Source: Portunus trituberculatus
Taxonomy: Eukaryota; Arthropoda; Malacostraca; Decapoda; Portunidae
Direction of reading: 5' to 3'
Assembly: GCF_017591435.1 (NCBI RefSeq)
Contig: NC_059287.1
Span: 8,997,696 to 9,061,695, forward strand
DNA length: 64,000 nt
Shown here: positions 10,365 through 20,189 of the stretch, one piece after another
Numbering within the stretch: position 1 is the first letter of the stretch
How the letters are laid out: each line of letters starts with the position of its first letter
Translations under genes and position numbers: made by a program
Notes under the pieces: model-generated
Databases searched by the model: none
What the model was told of the DNA's origin: nothing
The model's input: the letters and a program-made list of their open reading frames with translations, nothing else

Positions 10365-12467
10365 GGGCCCTATCACGGATTTCATGGTAAAATCGAAAAA
10401 AATCACCATTTGAGGTTTCTGTCTCTAAAATAAATACCATCATATGGCAATATCGTGTTCAAGTTTGAAAATGTTTGGAGCACTAGAAATGCTTTAAACG
10501 GGGCTTTAATAATTGGTTTAAATGTCCCACGCGCAGCACATGGATTTGTTTACATCGCAGAAATGTCCTATAAACTCTTCCCTGTAGGATATATATGATT
10601 TTTATGATTTTTATTTTTGAAATTATCGTACCCTGGAAGGGTGCAGGCTCCTCTCTAAGCAGCCTGCAGCCAGTTACCAGTAGCTCGCGGGCTGTCGAGG
10701 AGAGCAGATGTATGTCAAATTGATGTATGATCCGCCCCTTCATACTCCACTTTACATAACTTTTCGTTGCTGCTGGACACAGTTATCACTATGGGGAGAC
10801 ACAGCAAGCTTCGTAAGTCACAGAAACTCAAAATAGAGGCTGCTAGGAGGTCACTAGAAGCAAAAAGAAGGACGCACAGACAGGCTGACACCGTCCAACC
10901 CGTCCCGCCTGCAACGAGTGACGTAAGGAATGAGGATGCAGTTCCTCCCGCCCGCACCTCAAGCGCAGAGAAGCGAAAAAGACTTTCTTACAAGGAAAAA
11001 GAAGAGGAATTGAGTGAGGAGGAGAATCTCATCTGCAAGAAGAGTGACATTAGGGAAATAGCAAAACATGTTACGTGTAACAAGTGTAAGGAACATGATG
11101 TCACTTCTGAATTTGTCCATCATCAGTGTGATGTGATCATAAAATTAGTGTGCTCAAATTGCAAACATATTGTGTATAACAGTGGTGACTCAGGTAAAAT
11201 GAAATGTGGAGATACTGGTCTGTTCATGTTGACAGCAATGATTATCTATTTGGTCAAGTTGCTGGGGCATGGTTATGCTGCGGTGGAGAGGCTCTGCAGT
11301 ATCTTGAGTATGCGTCACTTTTCCTTTGTTACGTATGGGAAATACACTAAATTCATCAACGAACATGCTGTAGAAAATGTAAATGATATTTTGAAAAGAA
11401 GTAGGGAAGCAGTGTTTCAGTATTATGCTGAAAATCTGAACAGACATCCAGATGAAAATGGTATCCTCGACATAGATGCCACATACGATGGCTCCTGGCA
11501 CAAGAGAGGCTATAAGTCAAATTATGGAATTGCAGCAGTGGTTGATGCTCACACAAACCTTATTCTAGATTATGAAGCTATGTGTAAAGTGTGCTCTGTT
11601 TGTGACGCAAAAAAGAAAAACTAGCAAAGAGGGAGATTTCAGCTGAACAGTACGAACAATGGAAAATGAATCATGTAGCCTCTTGTTCTAAAAATTACGA
11701 AGGCACCTCAGGAGGAATGGAGCCTGAAGGGGCCAAAAGGATTTGGAACAGATCCATAGATTATAATCTGAGATATGTTAATTTCATATCCGATGGTGAT
11801 ACCTCTACTTTTTTGGAGCTTACACAAATGAACAATGGTGAAGGACCATATGGGATGGCTCATCAAGTGACGAAAGAAGAGTGTGTCAATCATGTTCAGA
11901 AAAGACTTGAAAGAGGAGCGCACTGAGCATGGGAATCTTCGCTCAACTTTAGAGGCGATTTTCTCGAATGTAAGTTATTGACCTTTATGTGTTTTTTTCT
12001 CCTTTGTTTCTCAACCAATCTTCTTCATCTTTTCTGTGTATGTAGAACTTGAAATTCTCTAAAAGATTGTCAGTCTAAATATTTATTACAGGTTATATAT
12101 TTTTTGGTACCACTTGAAATGTCTACCATTTTACGCACAATACGGAATCACTTGTTTTATAAAAAAATACTGCAAAATTTGAGTACATTAATTAAGAAAA
12201 ACAGACTTACAGAAACTTTGCAAAAATAATCAACTTTCAGCATGTAAATTTACAAAAGTCTATATTTTACCAATCACGAGAAATATCAAATTTTATGAAC
12301 TTTTCTTAAATTAGTCATATCTCCCAAATTAACGGATATTTCCTTTTCTTTTTTCAGGGGCTGTTGCATCACACTTACATGTAGTATTAGGCCAATTTGT
12401 GATATTCAAAATAAATTAGTTTAATTAATATGATTTTTTTTCCATAATCCCGTCAAATCCGTGAGAG
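10365..12467 (+). mobile_element. Mutator/Kolobok-like DNA transposon
   Basis: The element carries a transposase (10791-11926). Its left end (TATCACGGATTTCATGG..., with an A-rich block after) matches the reverse complement of the right end (CTCACGGATTTGACGGG..., also followed by an A-rich block), so about 40-45 bp of imperfect inverted repeat is visible. TTAA directly precedes the left end (10361-10364), which suits the TTAA target site of Kolobok elements. I cannot find TTAA at the right end, so the exact right boundary and target duplication remain open. It lies inside a LINE on the - strand. Confidence 0.6.
10791..11926 (+). pseudogene. Mutator-like transposase, frameshifted and truncated
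   Basis: A 285-codon frame opens at 10767; the better start is MGRHSKLRKSQ at 10791. It has a basic N-terminus, two CxxC pairs (CNKCKEHD and CSNCKH, about residues 104-132) and then the catalytic-type block ILDIDATYDGSWHKRGYKS (about residues 233-251). These features match the arthropod Mutator-like transposase domain, whose acidic residues act in DNA cleavage. A one-base deletion or two-base insertion in the A-run at 11609-11614 ends this frame at 11624. The downstream frame (11627-11926) continues the same domain with SGGMEPEGAKRIWNRS, VNFISDGDT and EECVNHVQKRL. The C-terminal part is missing or spliced. A donor-like site at 11970 and an acceptor-like TTCTTTTTTCAG at about 12347-12358 could mark an intron, which is not proven. 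Confidence 0.75.
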
Positions 12468-12469
12468 AC

Positions 12470-12575
12470 ATGACTGCAGATCCCGGTGGAGGTTCCACGC
12501 TCCCTCGAGCTCTGCAGCAGACCGAGCTAGCATGTCAGCCTGTTCATTCCCGCGTATACTGGAATGTCCGACTCG
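12470..12575 (-). pseudogene. LINE RNase H fragment
   Basis: On the - strand the frame reads VGHSSIRGNEQADMLARSA, then ELEGAWNLHRDLQS. The first block is the RNase H signature GHxGIxGNExAD with its conserved His, Glu and Asp. The following residues lead towards the sequence that resumes at 10355 on the other side of the DNA transposon. The 5' side stops at about 12575, next to an A-rich tail of another element. Confidence 0.7.
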
Positions 12576-12579
12576 TACC

Positions 12580-12720
12580 CTACATGAACCCTCTTTTCTT
12601 TTTTTATACCTTGTGGGCTTTTCACGGGAATTTCTGGGCTAAAGGGGATACTTTTTGTGGTACCTCCTATCTCAAGGCCCACCCGCTAGGACTTTGGCAA
12701 CTTATATAGTAGAACTGAAG
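12580..12720 (-). mobile_element. Possible LINE/SINE 3' tail
   Basis: On the - strand the sequence ends GTGAAAAGCCCACAAGG then TATAAAAAAAGAAAAG, as in an A-tailed retrotransposon 3' end. No coding part is visible. The assignment rests only on the tail and on the abrupt change of sequence next to the RNase H fragment. Confidence 0.3.
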
Positions 12721-13857
12721 GTGAAAATGACTGATGCTGTGCTCCTTCTGGTACCATCAACCATCTTAGTGATCTTTCTAGCTTCAATGACATCCTGATC
12801 AGTCATGCAATCGACAATCTCGGTCTGTTCCATATTCACCGAGAGTGGCTAGTTAGTTATTAAGTGTCTTTACTGCAAACAAGGGAGGGAGGAGGAGGGG
12901 GGGGCAGTAGGAGGAGGAGGTGAAGCGGATAGCAGTGAGGGACATCAGGACGATTTCTTGTGTTGGCATCGTGGAGGTGAGTCGTGTGTGCGCCGAGAAG
13001 TGTGTCTGTCCTCTGCCTCGTTGTAAGGTGTTGGTTTGGTGGTGTTCCTGTTGTATGTCGGGAAGGTATGTTGTACACTGTACAGTGGTGGTGTTGGCGT
13101 GTGACCGTGTGTAGTGAAGGACCTTTGCCCGTTTCTCATGAACGAGATGTATTTCAGATGATAGGAAGTGTTGCTTGGCACTTCGTGGAACGGTTTGTTT
13201 ATAGAGTATTTCTTGTTTATAGTGTATTTCTGAATATCAATTTGGTTATTTGGTAACACTTAATATGCATTGTAAGTTGCCATTCCGTAGTAAAATAACG
13301 CGTAGTGTTCTATTAATGGGAACTTGTAACCTGTTTGTTGAACGCAGCACATGCTCATAACTCGTGGCTTTGGTGTGCATTGATAGCAAGGCTGAAGGGT
13401 GCTTTTAGTGGCTCTTGGGTCTCCCTTAGTGTATCTCGGCTTCCCTCACTGAGCGGTGGCGCAGATGTAGGCTAAGCGGTCACGAACTTCGGCATGAGCT
13501 ACGTGTAGGATTGTTAGGGTAGTGGGATAAGGAGTTGTGTGAGAGTTGTTGGGTAACGTGACGTTTCGACCCCAGTTTCGTATGTGTTGTGAACCAGTGT
13601 GCCATTTTATATGTAAAGCATCAAACAAGTGATCGTGCTTTAACGTCACGGCACCCCAGTTTCTTTAATAGTTTATGAATGAGTAAGGCTTTTGTTGTGT
13701 AAAAGCTTCGAAATGGCTGTGTAGTAACCATTTATATTGGCAGTGTCCCCGATAAAGTCTCGTGCGATCGCCTCGATTCCCTGCTTACACTTCGCAGCTC
13801 CTCTACCCTGGTGATTTGACGTCGCATATGTGAAGCCACGCTATTGGTCAGAGTGGC

Positions 13858-13927
<70 letters not shown>

Positions 13928-14260
13928 ACTAATATGAAAAATGGAAATACATATAGAGAATATGGTTTCTCAACCTTTTTACCCTTGCGTAACCCTTGAA
14001 ATACATGCCATGTCTCGAGGAAGCCATGCGCAAAAAACAGTCGAGTAATAATTTTCGGGGTGTTGTGGTGCACTAGCTAGGTGCAGCACCATACGCTAGT
14101 TAGTTCCATCAGTAATATACGCAGTTGCATTGAATTTGAGGCAAGTCACTCTGATCATACTGTGCAATTTGTCCCTATATCAGAGGTCTTGGATTAGTCA
14201 TTAAAGAGGAATTAATGACAGCAGATGTTTCTTTATTGATTGGTGACTTTCTTGTTGCAG
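12720..14260. other. No firmly supported gene
   Basis: A GGA-rich stretch lies at about 12883-12920. A candidate exon ends at 12976 with a strong donor (GTGGAG then GTGAGT) in a frame reading IRTISCVGIVE. Its phase (0) does not fit the gene B exon at 14261 (phase 2), so the link is unproven. A (GA)n tract occupies 13859-13921. The rest shows nothing I can name. Confidence 0.35.
13859..13921. repeat. (GA)n microsatellite
   Basis: A pure GA tract of about 62 bp. Confidence 0.95.
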
Positions 14261-14501
14261 GAGTGTACAACAAGGGGCGGTGTATACGACGAGGGACAAG
14301 GTCGGGTCATGCCGGCCATCCCCTAAACATGGAGCAAGCAAGTCTCGGGCGTCAGTCAGGAGGTGGAGCACGACCCGCCACAAATCTGGCACAGGCGTCC
14401 CTACAACTGCGCAACTGCGCATTACCAACTTCGTGGAGGCGCATGTGTTTCACTCTCTTCAGAAGATGACGCAGACCGAGGAGGCGTGTGGTTCGGCACA
14501 G
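14261..14501 (+). CDS. Gene B, internal exon of an unrecognised host protein
   Basis: The exon follows the acceptor TTTCTTGTTGCAG and ends at the donor GGCACAG then GTATGG. The first base completes a split codon and the end is phase 0. It encodes 80 residues, starting SVQQGAVYTTRDKVGSCR, rich in Arg/Ser/Thr, and ending MTQTEEACGSAQ. Joined to the exon at 15072, the frame continues to a stop with no break. The middle is low in hydrophobic residues and may be disordered. No family is recognised. The call rests on splice sites and frame continuity only. Confidence 0.4.
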
Positions 14502-14672
14502 GTATGGGCCGGGCCGTTTCACCGCCTCCATGAGGCGTACAGGCTATCAGGAACTGTTCTGTCCAGGGTCTCTTTTTTAACCCTGGTTCTGTCTTGGTGT
14601 TAAAAGGTAATATAACGGTGTTACAAGCAAAACTCGAACGTTCGTTATCAGAAGAGAATGAGGAATATATAT

Positions 14673-14911
14673 ATTTTTTAAGGAATTAGTTTTTTAAGGA
14701 ATTAGTTGTTTTAAGGAATTAGTTGTTTTAAGGAATTAGTTGTTTTAAGGAATTAGTTGTTTTAAGGAATTAGTTGTTTTAAGGAATTAGTTTTTTTAAG
14801 GAATTAGTTTTTTTAAGGAATTAGTTTTTTTAAGGAATTAGTTTTTTTTAAGGAATTAGTTTTTTTTAAGGAATTAGTTTTTTTTAAGGAATTACTTTTT
14901 TTTAAGGAATA
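14673..14911. repeat. 15-17 bp minisatellite in gene B intron
   Basis: About 15 head-to-tail copies of a unit like TTTTAAGGAATTAGTT. Copies vary mainly in the length and composition of the T run, which grows towards the right end, so slippage-type expansion with a gradient is visible. Confidence 0.9.
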
Positions 14912-15071
14912 CTTTAATAAAGAGGATTGGAGATAACTTGCGGTGAGTAAAATGGAATCCACTAAACATTTACAGGGCGGTCACACCACACCACACCACA
15001 CCACACCTGTCCTACATTTGAGGACAAGGTTGTTCATGATTAAAGTGTAAAGGTAAAATTATTTTTTACAG

Positions 15072-15290
15072 GTCCTGCCACTACTGGAGGGAGAACCAAA
15101 CCAGCGTGTCCTAACACCCTCAACCTGCGGCAGGAAACTGGCTCTTCTTGCACTGGAAGACACAAACTGTCTGCGCCTTTCATGGAGGAATTGGACCCTG
15201 CCTCTCACCAGCTCTGACCTGGCAACACTCGGCGTCATCCAGGGAGGGAGGACAGGACAGGACAGCCTTGCTTCATCTAACCTAACCTAA
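15072..15290 (+). CDS. Gene B, 3'-terminal coding exon
   Basis: It begins after the acceptor ATTTTTTACAG and continues the gene B frame for 72 codons to TAA at 15288-15290. It includes LEGEPNQRVLTPSTCGRK and LALLALEDTNCLRLSWRN. The final residues (ASSNLT) and the stop are made by a CCTAACCTAACC string, so the C-terminus has been shaped by a telomere-type repeat. An AATAAA at 15502 follows. No known domain is recognised. Confidence 0.4.
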   Translation, partial: VLPLLEGEPNQRVLTPSTCGRKLALLALEDTNCLRLSWRNWTLPLTSSDLATLGVIQGGRTGQDSLASSNLT

Positions 15291-15292
15291 CC
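15279..15292. repeat. Telomere-type (CCTAA)n string
   Basis: Short CCTAACCTAACC string at the gene B stop codon; another single unit occurs near 15360. Arthropod telomeres are typically (TTAGG)n, so this is a small interstitial copy. Confidence 0.6.
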
Positions 15293-15501
15293 AATACATG
15301 TTGCTGCCTCATCCAGGGTGGGAGGGAGGGAGGACAGGACAGACTGCCTTGCTTCATCTAACCTAACCAATACATGTTGCCAATCACTCTTGTAATGTTA
15401 TTTATTATTCCTTCCATCTAATGTGAATGTGCCCACATGTGTAATGTTGTTATTCCTTATGTTCTGTGATGGACCCACATGACTGTTGTGTTAGTACTAA
15501 T

Positions 15502-15507
15502 AATAAA
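15502..15507 (+). promoter_or_regulatory. Polyadenylation signal of gene B
   Basis: A canonical AATAAA about 210 bp after the gene B stop codon. Confidence 0.45.
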
Positions 15508-15895
15508 TCATAATAAGAAAATTGATATTGCTTTAATTCCATTATTTTTTTTTTTTTTATAGGAACCGTTTATGAAATAAACATAACCAGACTTGCTCTG
15601 GAGCTTAACCTTACCTCACTCACCTCAGTTAAAATCTAAACTCAAGCCTCCCCTTGTTAAGCCCCACAATATAATAATACTACATACAGCTTGTCACAAA
15701 GTGAGTAATCCTTTCTATCAAGTTAACCAACCATTCAACATATCAAAGAACCCTGAGATACTCACTCAATTGGGCCAATTCTCAGTGAAATGCCTAAAAA
15801 AGCTCAAAAGCAGTAGGAAATAGTTAAAAGAATACTGAAAACCAGTTAAAAGAATATAACTGAAAAACCAGTCCTTACAAAACTGCTCCTGAAAA

Positions 15896-16061
15896 GCAGC
15901 AAAGTGGGAAAATTCCCTGCAAAACTGCCCCAAAATGCTGAAAAATTGCTAAAAGCAGCAAAAATGGCAATTCCTGCAAAACTGCCCCAAAATGCTGAAA
16001 AATTGCTAAAAGCAGCAAAAAATGGCAAAAAATCCCTGCAAAACAGCCTCAAAAACTGTGC
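15896..16061. repeat. Roughly 60-bp tandem repeat
   Basis: A unit containing CCTGCAAAACTGCCCCAAAA and then GCTGAAAAATTGCTAAAAGC occurs two and a half to three times with small length differences. Confidence 0.8.
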
Positions 16062-16169
16062 TAAGTCATAAATACTCCGAAGAGTCTCCGGAGAAACAGC
16101 AGATGTATATTTGGGTTAAAAATACATTGAAGAGTCTCCCTTCCTTCACTTTTATTCAATCAACACATT

Positions 16170-16500
16170 TTTACACAACTCTGAAAACTCCACCAAAACT
16201 TTCAACTTAGAAAAATTTTACAGTGTAACACCAGAATTTGTACAGCTAGAAAACTACAAATTTCAACTAGAAAATTTTTACACAAATCTGATGAAAACTC
16301 TACCAAAACTTTCGACTTAGAAAATTTTGTACAGCTAGGAAACTACAAATTTCAACTAGAAAATTTTACACAAATCAGATGAAAACTCTACCAAAACTTT
16401 CGACTTAGAACATTTTACAAAGCAACACTAGAATTTGAACAGCTAGGATATTTTTACAAAGCAACACTAGAATTTGAACAGCTAGGAAAATTTTAACAAT
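16170..16500. repeat. Degenerate AT-rich tandem repeat
   Basis: Blocks such as AAAACTCTACCAAAACTTTC, GACTTAGAAAATTTT and CAGCTAGGAAACTACAAATT recur several times with an irregular period of about 50-100 bp. No gene is seen here. Confidence 0.7.
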
Positions 16501-16916
16501 TTTCAACAGAAATTTTACAACTTGCAACATACAACAATTTTTATATTTCAACTTAGAATAATTTCTGCAATTTCTAACTTGGGACAATTTTATATTTTTT
16601 AGTCTGGGAATATTTTCACCTTACAAAGTATTAGAGAAAAAAATTAGGAAAGTTGCAAGATGGACCATGAGGCCTGCACATACATGGCAGCAGTCTCTGT
16701 ATGAACAGGTCATCCATACATTTGTCTAATATAACATTAAAAAAATGAATACAATAACATAATAGTATTTTGACAGCAATTTCATTGCAAAGTCTAGGAG
16801 GAACTATCAACTCTGTACAATGATTTCTTACACAATGGCTTTGGTCTCAAACAGCATGTTGTCCCTTGCAACGCTACATTGTCACCATAAATACACAAAA
16901 CACAGACCGTCCTTCT

Positions 16917-17504
16917 GGGGCCGTATTCTACACAGTCAGCCTCAGGTCTCACTGAATGCCTGACCGTCACTCCACTGCTGGTCTTTGGGCTCATCACTTG
17001 TCAACTTTATATAAGTATACAAAGAAATAGATCCTTGACATAATTTCTACAATTCTAATTATTTTGACATCATAGTAAGACTGTGTATCCAAACAAAGGA
17101 AACATGACAAACATAAGATTATGCCCAACAGCCTGACACATGACACATGACACATGCAAGCCACTCAGAGCAAGGTTTGTTTGAGTTTTTGGAAAACTGA
17201 TCGCACCCTCTTGGCAGTTATCTATAATGATAAATTACTCCATCAAAGGACATTATTTAGCCATCATTACAGATATTTATCATTAATTAATATCAAAAAC
17301 TGTCGGGGATCATGCCATGGTACATAAAACAAGCTCTCACCATGCTGAGAAGAGTTTTAAGACAGTGGTTGGCAGCGCTGCAACAGACTGAACTTATGAC
17401 GAGTCACAAGGTGAGAGCCTGTCATTGAGGGACTTGTGTCTAAAATGCACCATTTTGTCTACAATCACATCACTAGCTATGATGGTTTGTAGAATACGGC
17501 CCTT
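16917..17504. mobile_element. Candidate MITE with GGGCCGTATTCTACA ends
   Basis: The left end GGGGCCGTATTCTACA and the right end TGTAGAATACGGCCC are inverted repeats of 14-15 bp about 590 bp apart. There is no coding frame between them and I could not identify a target duplication. The family is not assigned. Confidence 0.4.
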
Positions 17505-17625
17505 GAAACCTTACACAGAACAGTAACAGCAAAGCTCTACAAAGTAGAGAAACTTACTATTTAATCAGTCTAAACATTCCCACTCAAAAATGTCTATAAA
17601 CCTAATTATATACAACAATTTTTCC

Positions 17626-17685
17626 CTAAATGAAAAACATTGAATTCAAGGAATGACTGGCACACTTGCCCATAAAGCTGCTGCC

Positions 17686-17717
<32 letters not shown>

Positions 17718-17896
17718 ATCCTTCGGTTAAAACTGTGTGCACTTCTTTCCACACACACACACACAAAAAAAAATAAAAAGCATGAACCAATGATGCTGTG
17801 AATGTTGATGCATCCTCCATCCTTGCCACTCTGTCTTGCACTCTGCACACACGTTTAGGAAAGAAGTGTGCAGTGTGCCGCTGGACCTCCAAAAGC
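17626..17896 (-). CDS. Gene C, third visible exon (probably last)
   Basis: The - strand exon follows the acceptor TCTTTTGTTGCAG. Its first base completes the AA of the previous exon to a Lys codon. It then reads LLEVQRHTAHFFPKRVCR and VQDRVARMEDASTFTASLV. The frame remains open through two (GT)n stretches, giving Cys-Val runs, to a stop at 17626. The coding-like part ends at about 17775, so the Cys-Val tail is either a microsatellite-encoded C-terminus or there is an unseen donor. No family is recognised. Frame agreement with the exon at 18671-18798 is the main support. Confidence 0.45.
17688..17713. repeat. (AC)n microsatellite inside gene C exon/UTR
   Basis: A pure AC run; a shorter one follows at about 17750-17765. 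Confidence 0.9.
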
Positions 17897-18050
17897 CTGC
17901 AACAAAAGAAAGGAGTCAACAAAAGATCATGTTTAGTGATCAATTACCTTCAAGTCATCTTATCAATCAGAAATTGTGAAAACTGCTCATTTGTAATCAC
18001 ATTTCTGATACAGGAAGGTAGATCAAAAACCCAGCAAAGCAAAGCCACAC

Positions 18051-18598
18051 TATTTTTTTTTTTTTTTTTTCCATGCAAGAGGGCAACTAGCCAAGGCAAC
18101 AAAAGTTAAAGAAGAAGCCCACTTGAATTTCAAGTTCACTAAAAGATTGGTACAGAATTAGCATGTCTTGAAATCTCCCTATTAAAAAACATCAAGTTGT
18201 ACAAAGATGGAAATACAGAAGCATGTAGGGAATTCCAGAGTTTACCAGAGAAAGGTCTGAATGGTTGAGAGTACTGGTTAACTCTTGTATTAGAGAGTTG
18301 GACAGAACAGGGATGAGAGGAAGAAGAAAGCCTTGTGCAGCAAGGCTGCAGGAGGAGGTGACGTATGCACTTAGCAAGATCAGTAGAGCAGTTAGCATGA
18401 AAATGGTGATAAGATAAAAAAGATGCAATATTTTGGCAGTGAGAAAGAGGCTGCAGACAGTCAGTCAGTCAGAGGAGAGGAGTTGATTACATGAAAAGCT
18501 TTTGATTCCACCCAATCTAACAATACTGTGTGAGTGGAACTCCCCCCAAACATGCAAAGATTACTTCATACAAAGACAGATCAGGCCCTTGTACCGAG
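18051..18598 (-). pseudogene. LINE reverse transcriptase C-terminus with A-tail
   Basis: On the - strand this is the thumb and C-terminal region of a CR1-like reverse transcriptase, full of stops. Recognisable pieces are GWNQKLF, SLFLTAKILHLFYL and FRPFSGKLWNSLHASVF-like text (partly in shifted frames). A 3' UTR follows, ending in an A run (T run at 18051-18070). It lies in the second visible intron of gene C, in sense orientation. The fragment at 23,618-23,905 is the same family on the opposite strand. Confidence 0.65.
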
Positions 18599-18670
18599 TA
18601 AGCAGATGGGGGCGAGAAACACTGGCGACAATGTCAAAATAACTACTACTTGACAACTTGTTTGCCTTAC

Positions 18671-18798
18671 TTGTAGTGCAGCAAAGTGTGTGTGCCACCC
18701 TTCTTGAAACTCTGGAGCACCTTCATGTGTTCAGTAAAGTGGTGGGCAGGAACACAAAGAGGTGCTTCCTCGACGCCTCGCCACCGGTGCAGTACGTC
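18671..18798 (-). CDS. Gene C, second visible exon
   Basis: A 128-bp exon with a strong acceptor (TTTGTTTCCCCCACAG) and a strong donor (CTACAA then GTAAGG), both on the - strand. It starts in phase 0 and ends after two bases of a codon. It encodes DVLHRWRGVEEAPLCVPAHH, then FTEHMKVLQSFKKGGTHT and LLHY. Frames join exactly both upstream (exon 22775-22850) and downstream (exon 17626-17896). The sequence looks like a soluble, conserved-type host protein, but I do not recognise the family. If the donor were ignored, a TAA stop would follow at once, so the intron matters for the reading. Confidence 0.6.
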
Positions 18799-19128
18799 CT
18801 GTGGGGGAAACAAACCGTCATTGCACTCATTAACACACAGGGAAGATGTGCAACTCAGCCACTCAGCCCTCCTTACTGATAAACACCACCACTCACAAAC
18901 ACACACAAACTGCACTCACCAACTCCTAACAAATAAATACAAGTCAGCCACTCATCTCTTCTTCCTCCTGTGACAGAGATGCCTCCACAAAGAAATCAAT
19001 AACACACAGATTGATCACATTCATCTTTGACAGACACAAAGTTCACAGAAAAACTGAGAATCTGTACATCTTACTATTCAATCACTTCATCTTTTCTTCA
19101 TTACAAAGTTTCATAAACTGTTTCATTG

Positions 19129-19161
19129 CACACACACACACAAACACACACACACACACAC
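19129..19161. repeat. (AC)n tract at the LINE 5' junction
   Basis: An AC run with one interruption that stops exactly where the LINE sequence begins (GACAAATGTGG). A second AC run starts exactly at the LINE 3' end. Confidence 0.9.
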
Positions 19162-19177
19162 GACAAATGTGGAGAAT

Positions 19178-19864
19178 CTTTAGGAAAAGTGATGGAGAAG
19201 CAGGCTGAATGGAAAAAAAGTCAGGAAGTGGAAAGAAAGGAGGTAAATTACAAAGTTGCAAGTCTGGAAAAGGAAATCAAAGAGTCTGGGGAGAAAACTT
19301 TGGGCCTTGCTGAAATTATAGATCAACAGATCATAGAAGAGAAGATTGCTGAGAAAGTTGTGAAGGTTATTAAGTCAAATGAGACATTGGTGAGGGAAAC
19401 TGTAGACAAAAAGAGATGTGTGGTGATATTTGGTGTGGAGGAGGATAAGACACCGAGTAAAATGGAGAGAGAAAAACATAAAAAAGGTGATAAATAATAT
19501 CATTAATGTGGTGCAGGAGGAGGGAAAAGACCTAGTACAAGAAATAGAGGACTTCCATAGAATTGGAAAGTTCACAGGAGAAGGTATGAGGCCAGTAAGA
19601 ATCAAATTTAAGTCACAAAAGGATGTAGATGAATTGGTGGAGAAGTCATGGAGGTTAGCCCAGCAGGAAACAACAAGGAAGATTTGGTTGAGAAGAGATC
19701 TCGGTGAAAAGGAAAGAGAAATGTTAAATGAGTTGAGAAAGGAGGCTTTGAAAAAAAATGAAGAGAGGACAGAAGAGGAGAAGAAAGAGTTTTTCTGGAG
19801 AATCTTGGATATGAGACTGAGGAAGTGGTTCATAACCCAGAAAAGTACAGTAAGAAAGGACTAA
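19178..19864 (+). pseudogene. LINE ORF1 (coiled-coil RNA-binding type), frameshifted
   Basis: The frame up to 19497 encodes a Lys/Glu-rich heptad-like stretch (KSQEVERKEVNYKVASLEKE), typical of an ORF1 coiled coil, then KKRCVVIFGVEED, an RRM-like beta strand. The protein continues in another frame (19430-19864), so an indel lies near 19475-19490. The second part has FHRIGKFTGEGMRPVRIKFK and then RKIWLRRDLGEKEREMLNEL, as in L1/CR1-type ORF1 C-terminal domains that bind nucleic acid. The N-terminus is lost with the 5' truncation. Confidence 0.65.
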
Positions 19865-20189
19865 AGAAACTTACGTATGAGCGGAATGTAATGTATTCCA
19901 ACATAAATGGAGTGATATCGGGATTTTAGAACTCAACGATTACTTGAGGGATAAGAACCCAGATATTGTGGGTCTTACTGAAACAAAACTGAGAGAGGAG
20001 AAGACCTGATGATGGTTGGAGAAGGAAATATAATGTTTGGAAAAGAAATAGAGTAGGTAAGATGGGAGGAGGAGTGATGTTGCTGGTTAAAAAAGATATA
20101 AAGGTGGATCAAGTGAAAGAAGGTATGGGAAAGGCAGAAGTGCTAAAGATCAGAGCAGAAACTAATGAAGGAAAAAGAGGCACTACATA
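19865..20189 (+). pseudogene. LINE endonuclease N-terminal part, degraded
   Basis: In broken frames this reads like the start of an APE-type endonuclease: MYSNINGVISG, then NPDIVGLTETKLREE (the catalytic Glu block) and GGGVMLLVKKDIKV. Several indels and stops interrupt it. It leads directly into the long open frame at 20190. Confidence 0.6.

Noticed and set aside
15593..15823. A 76-codon frame right of gene B
   Set aside because: It is AT-rich and followed by tandem repeats, with no splice or domain support.
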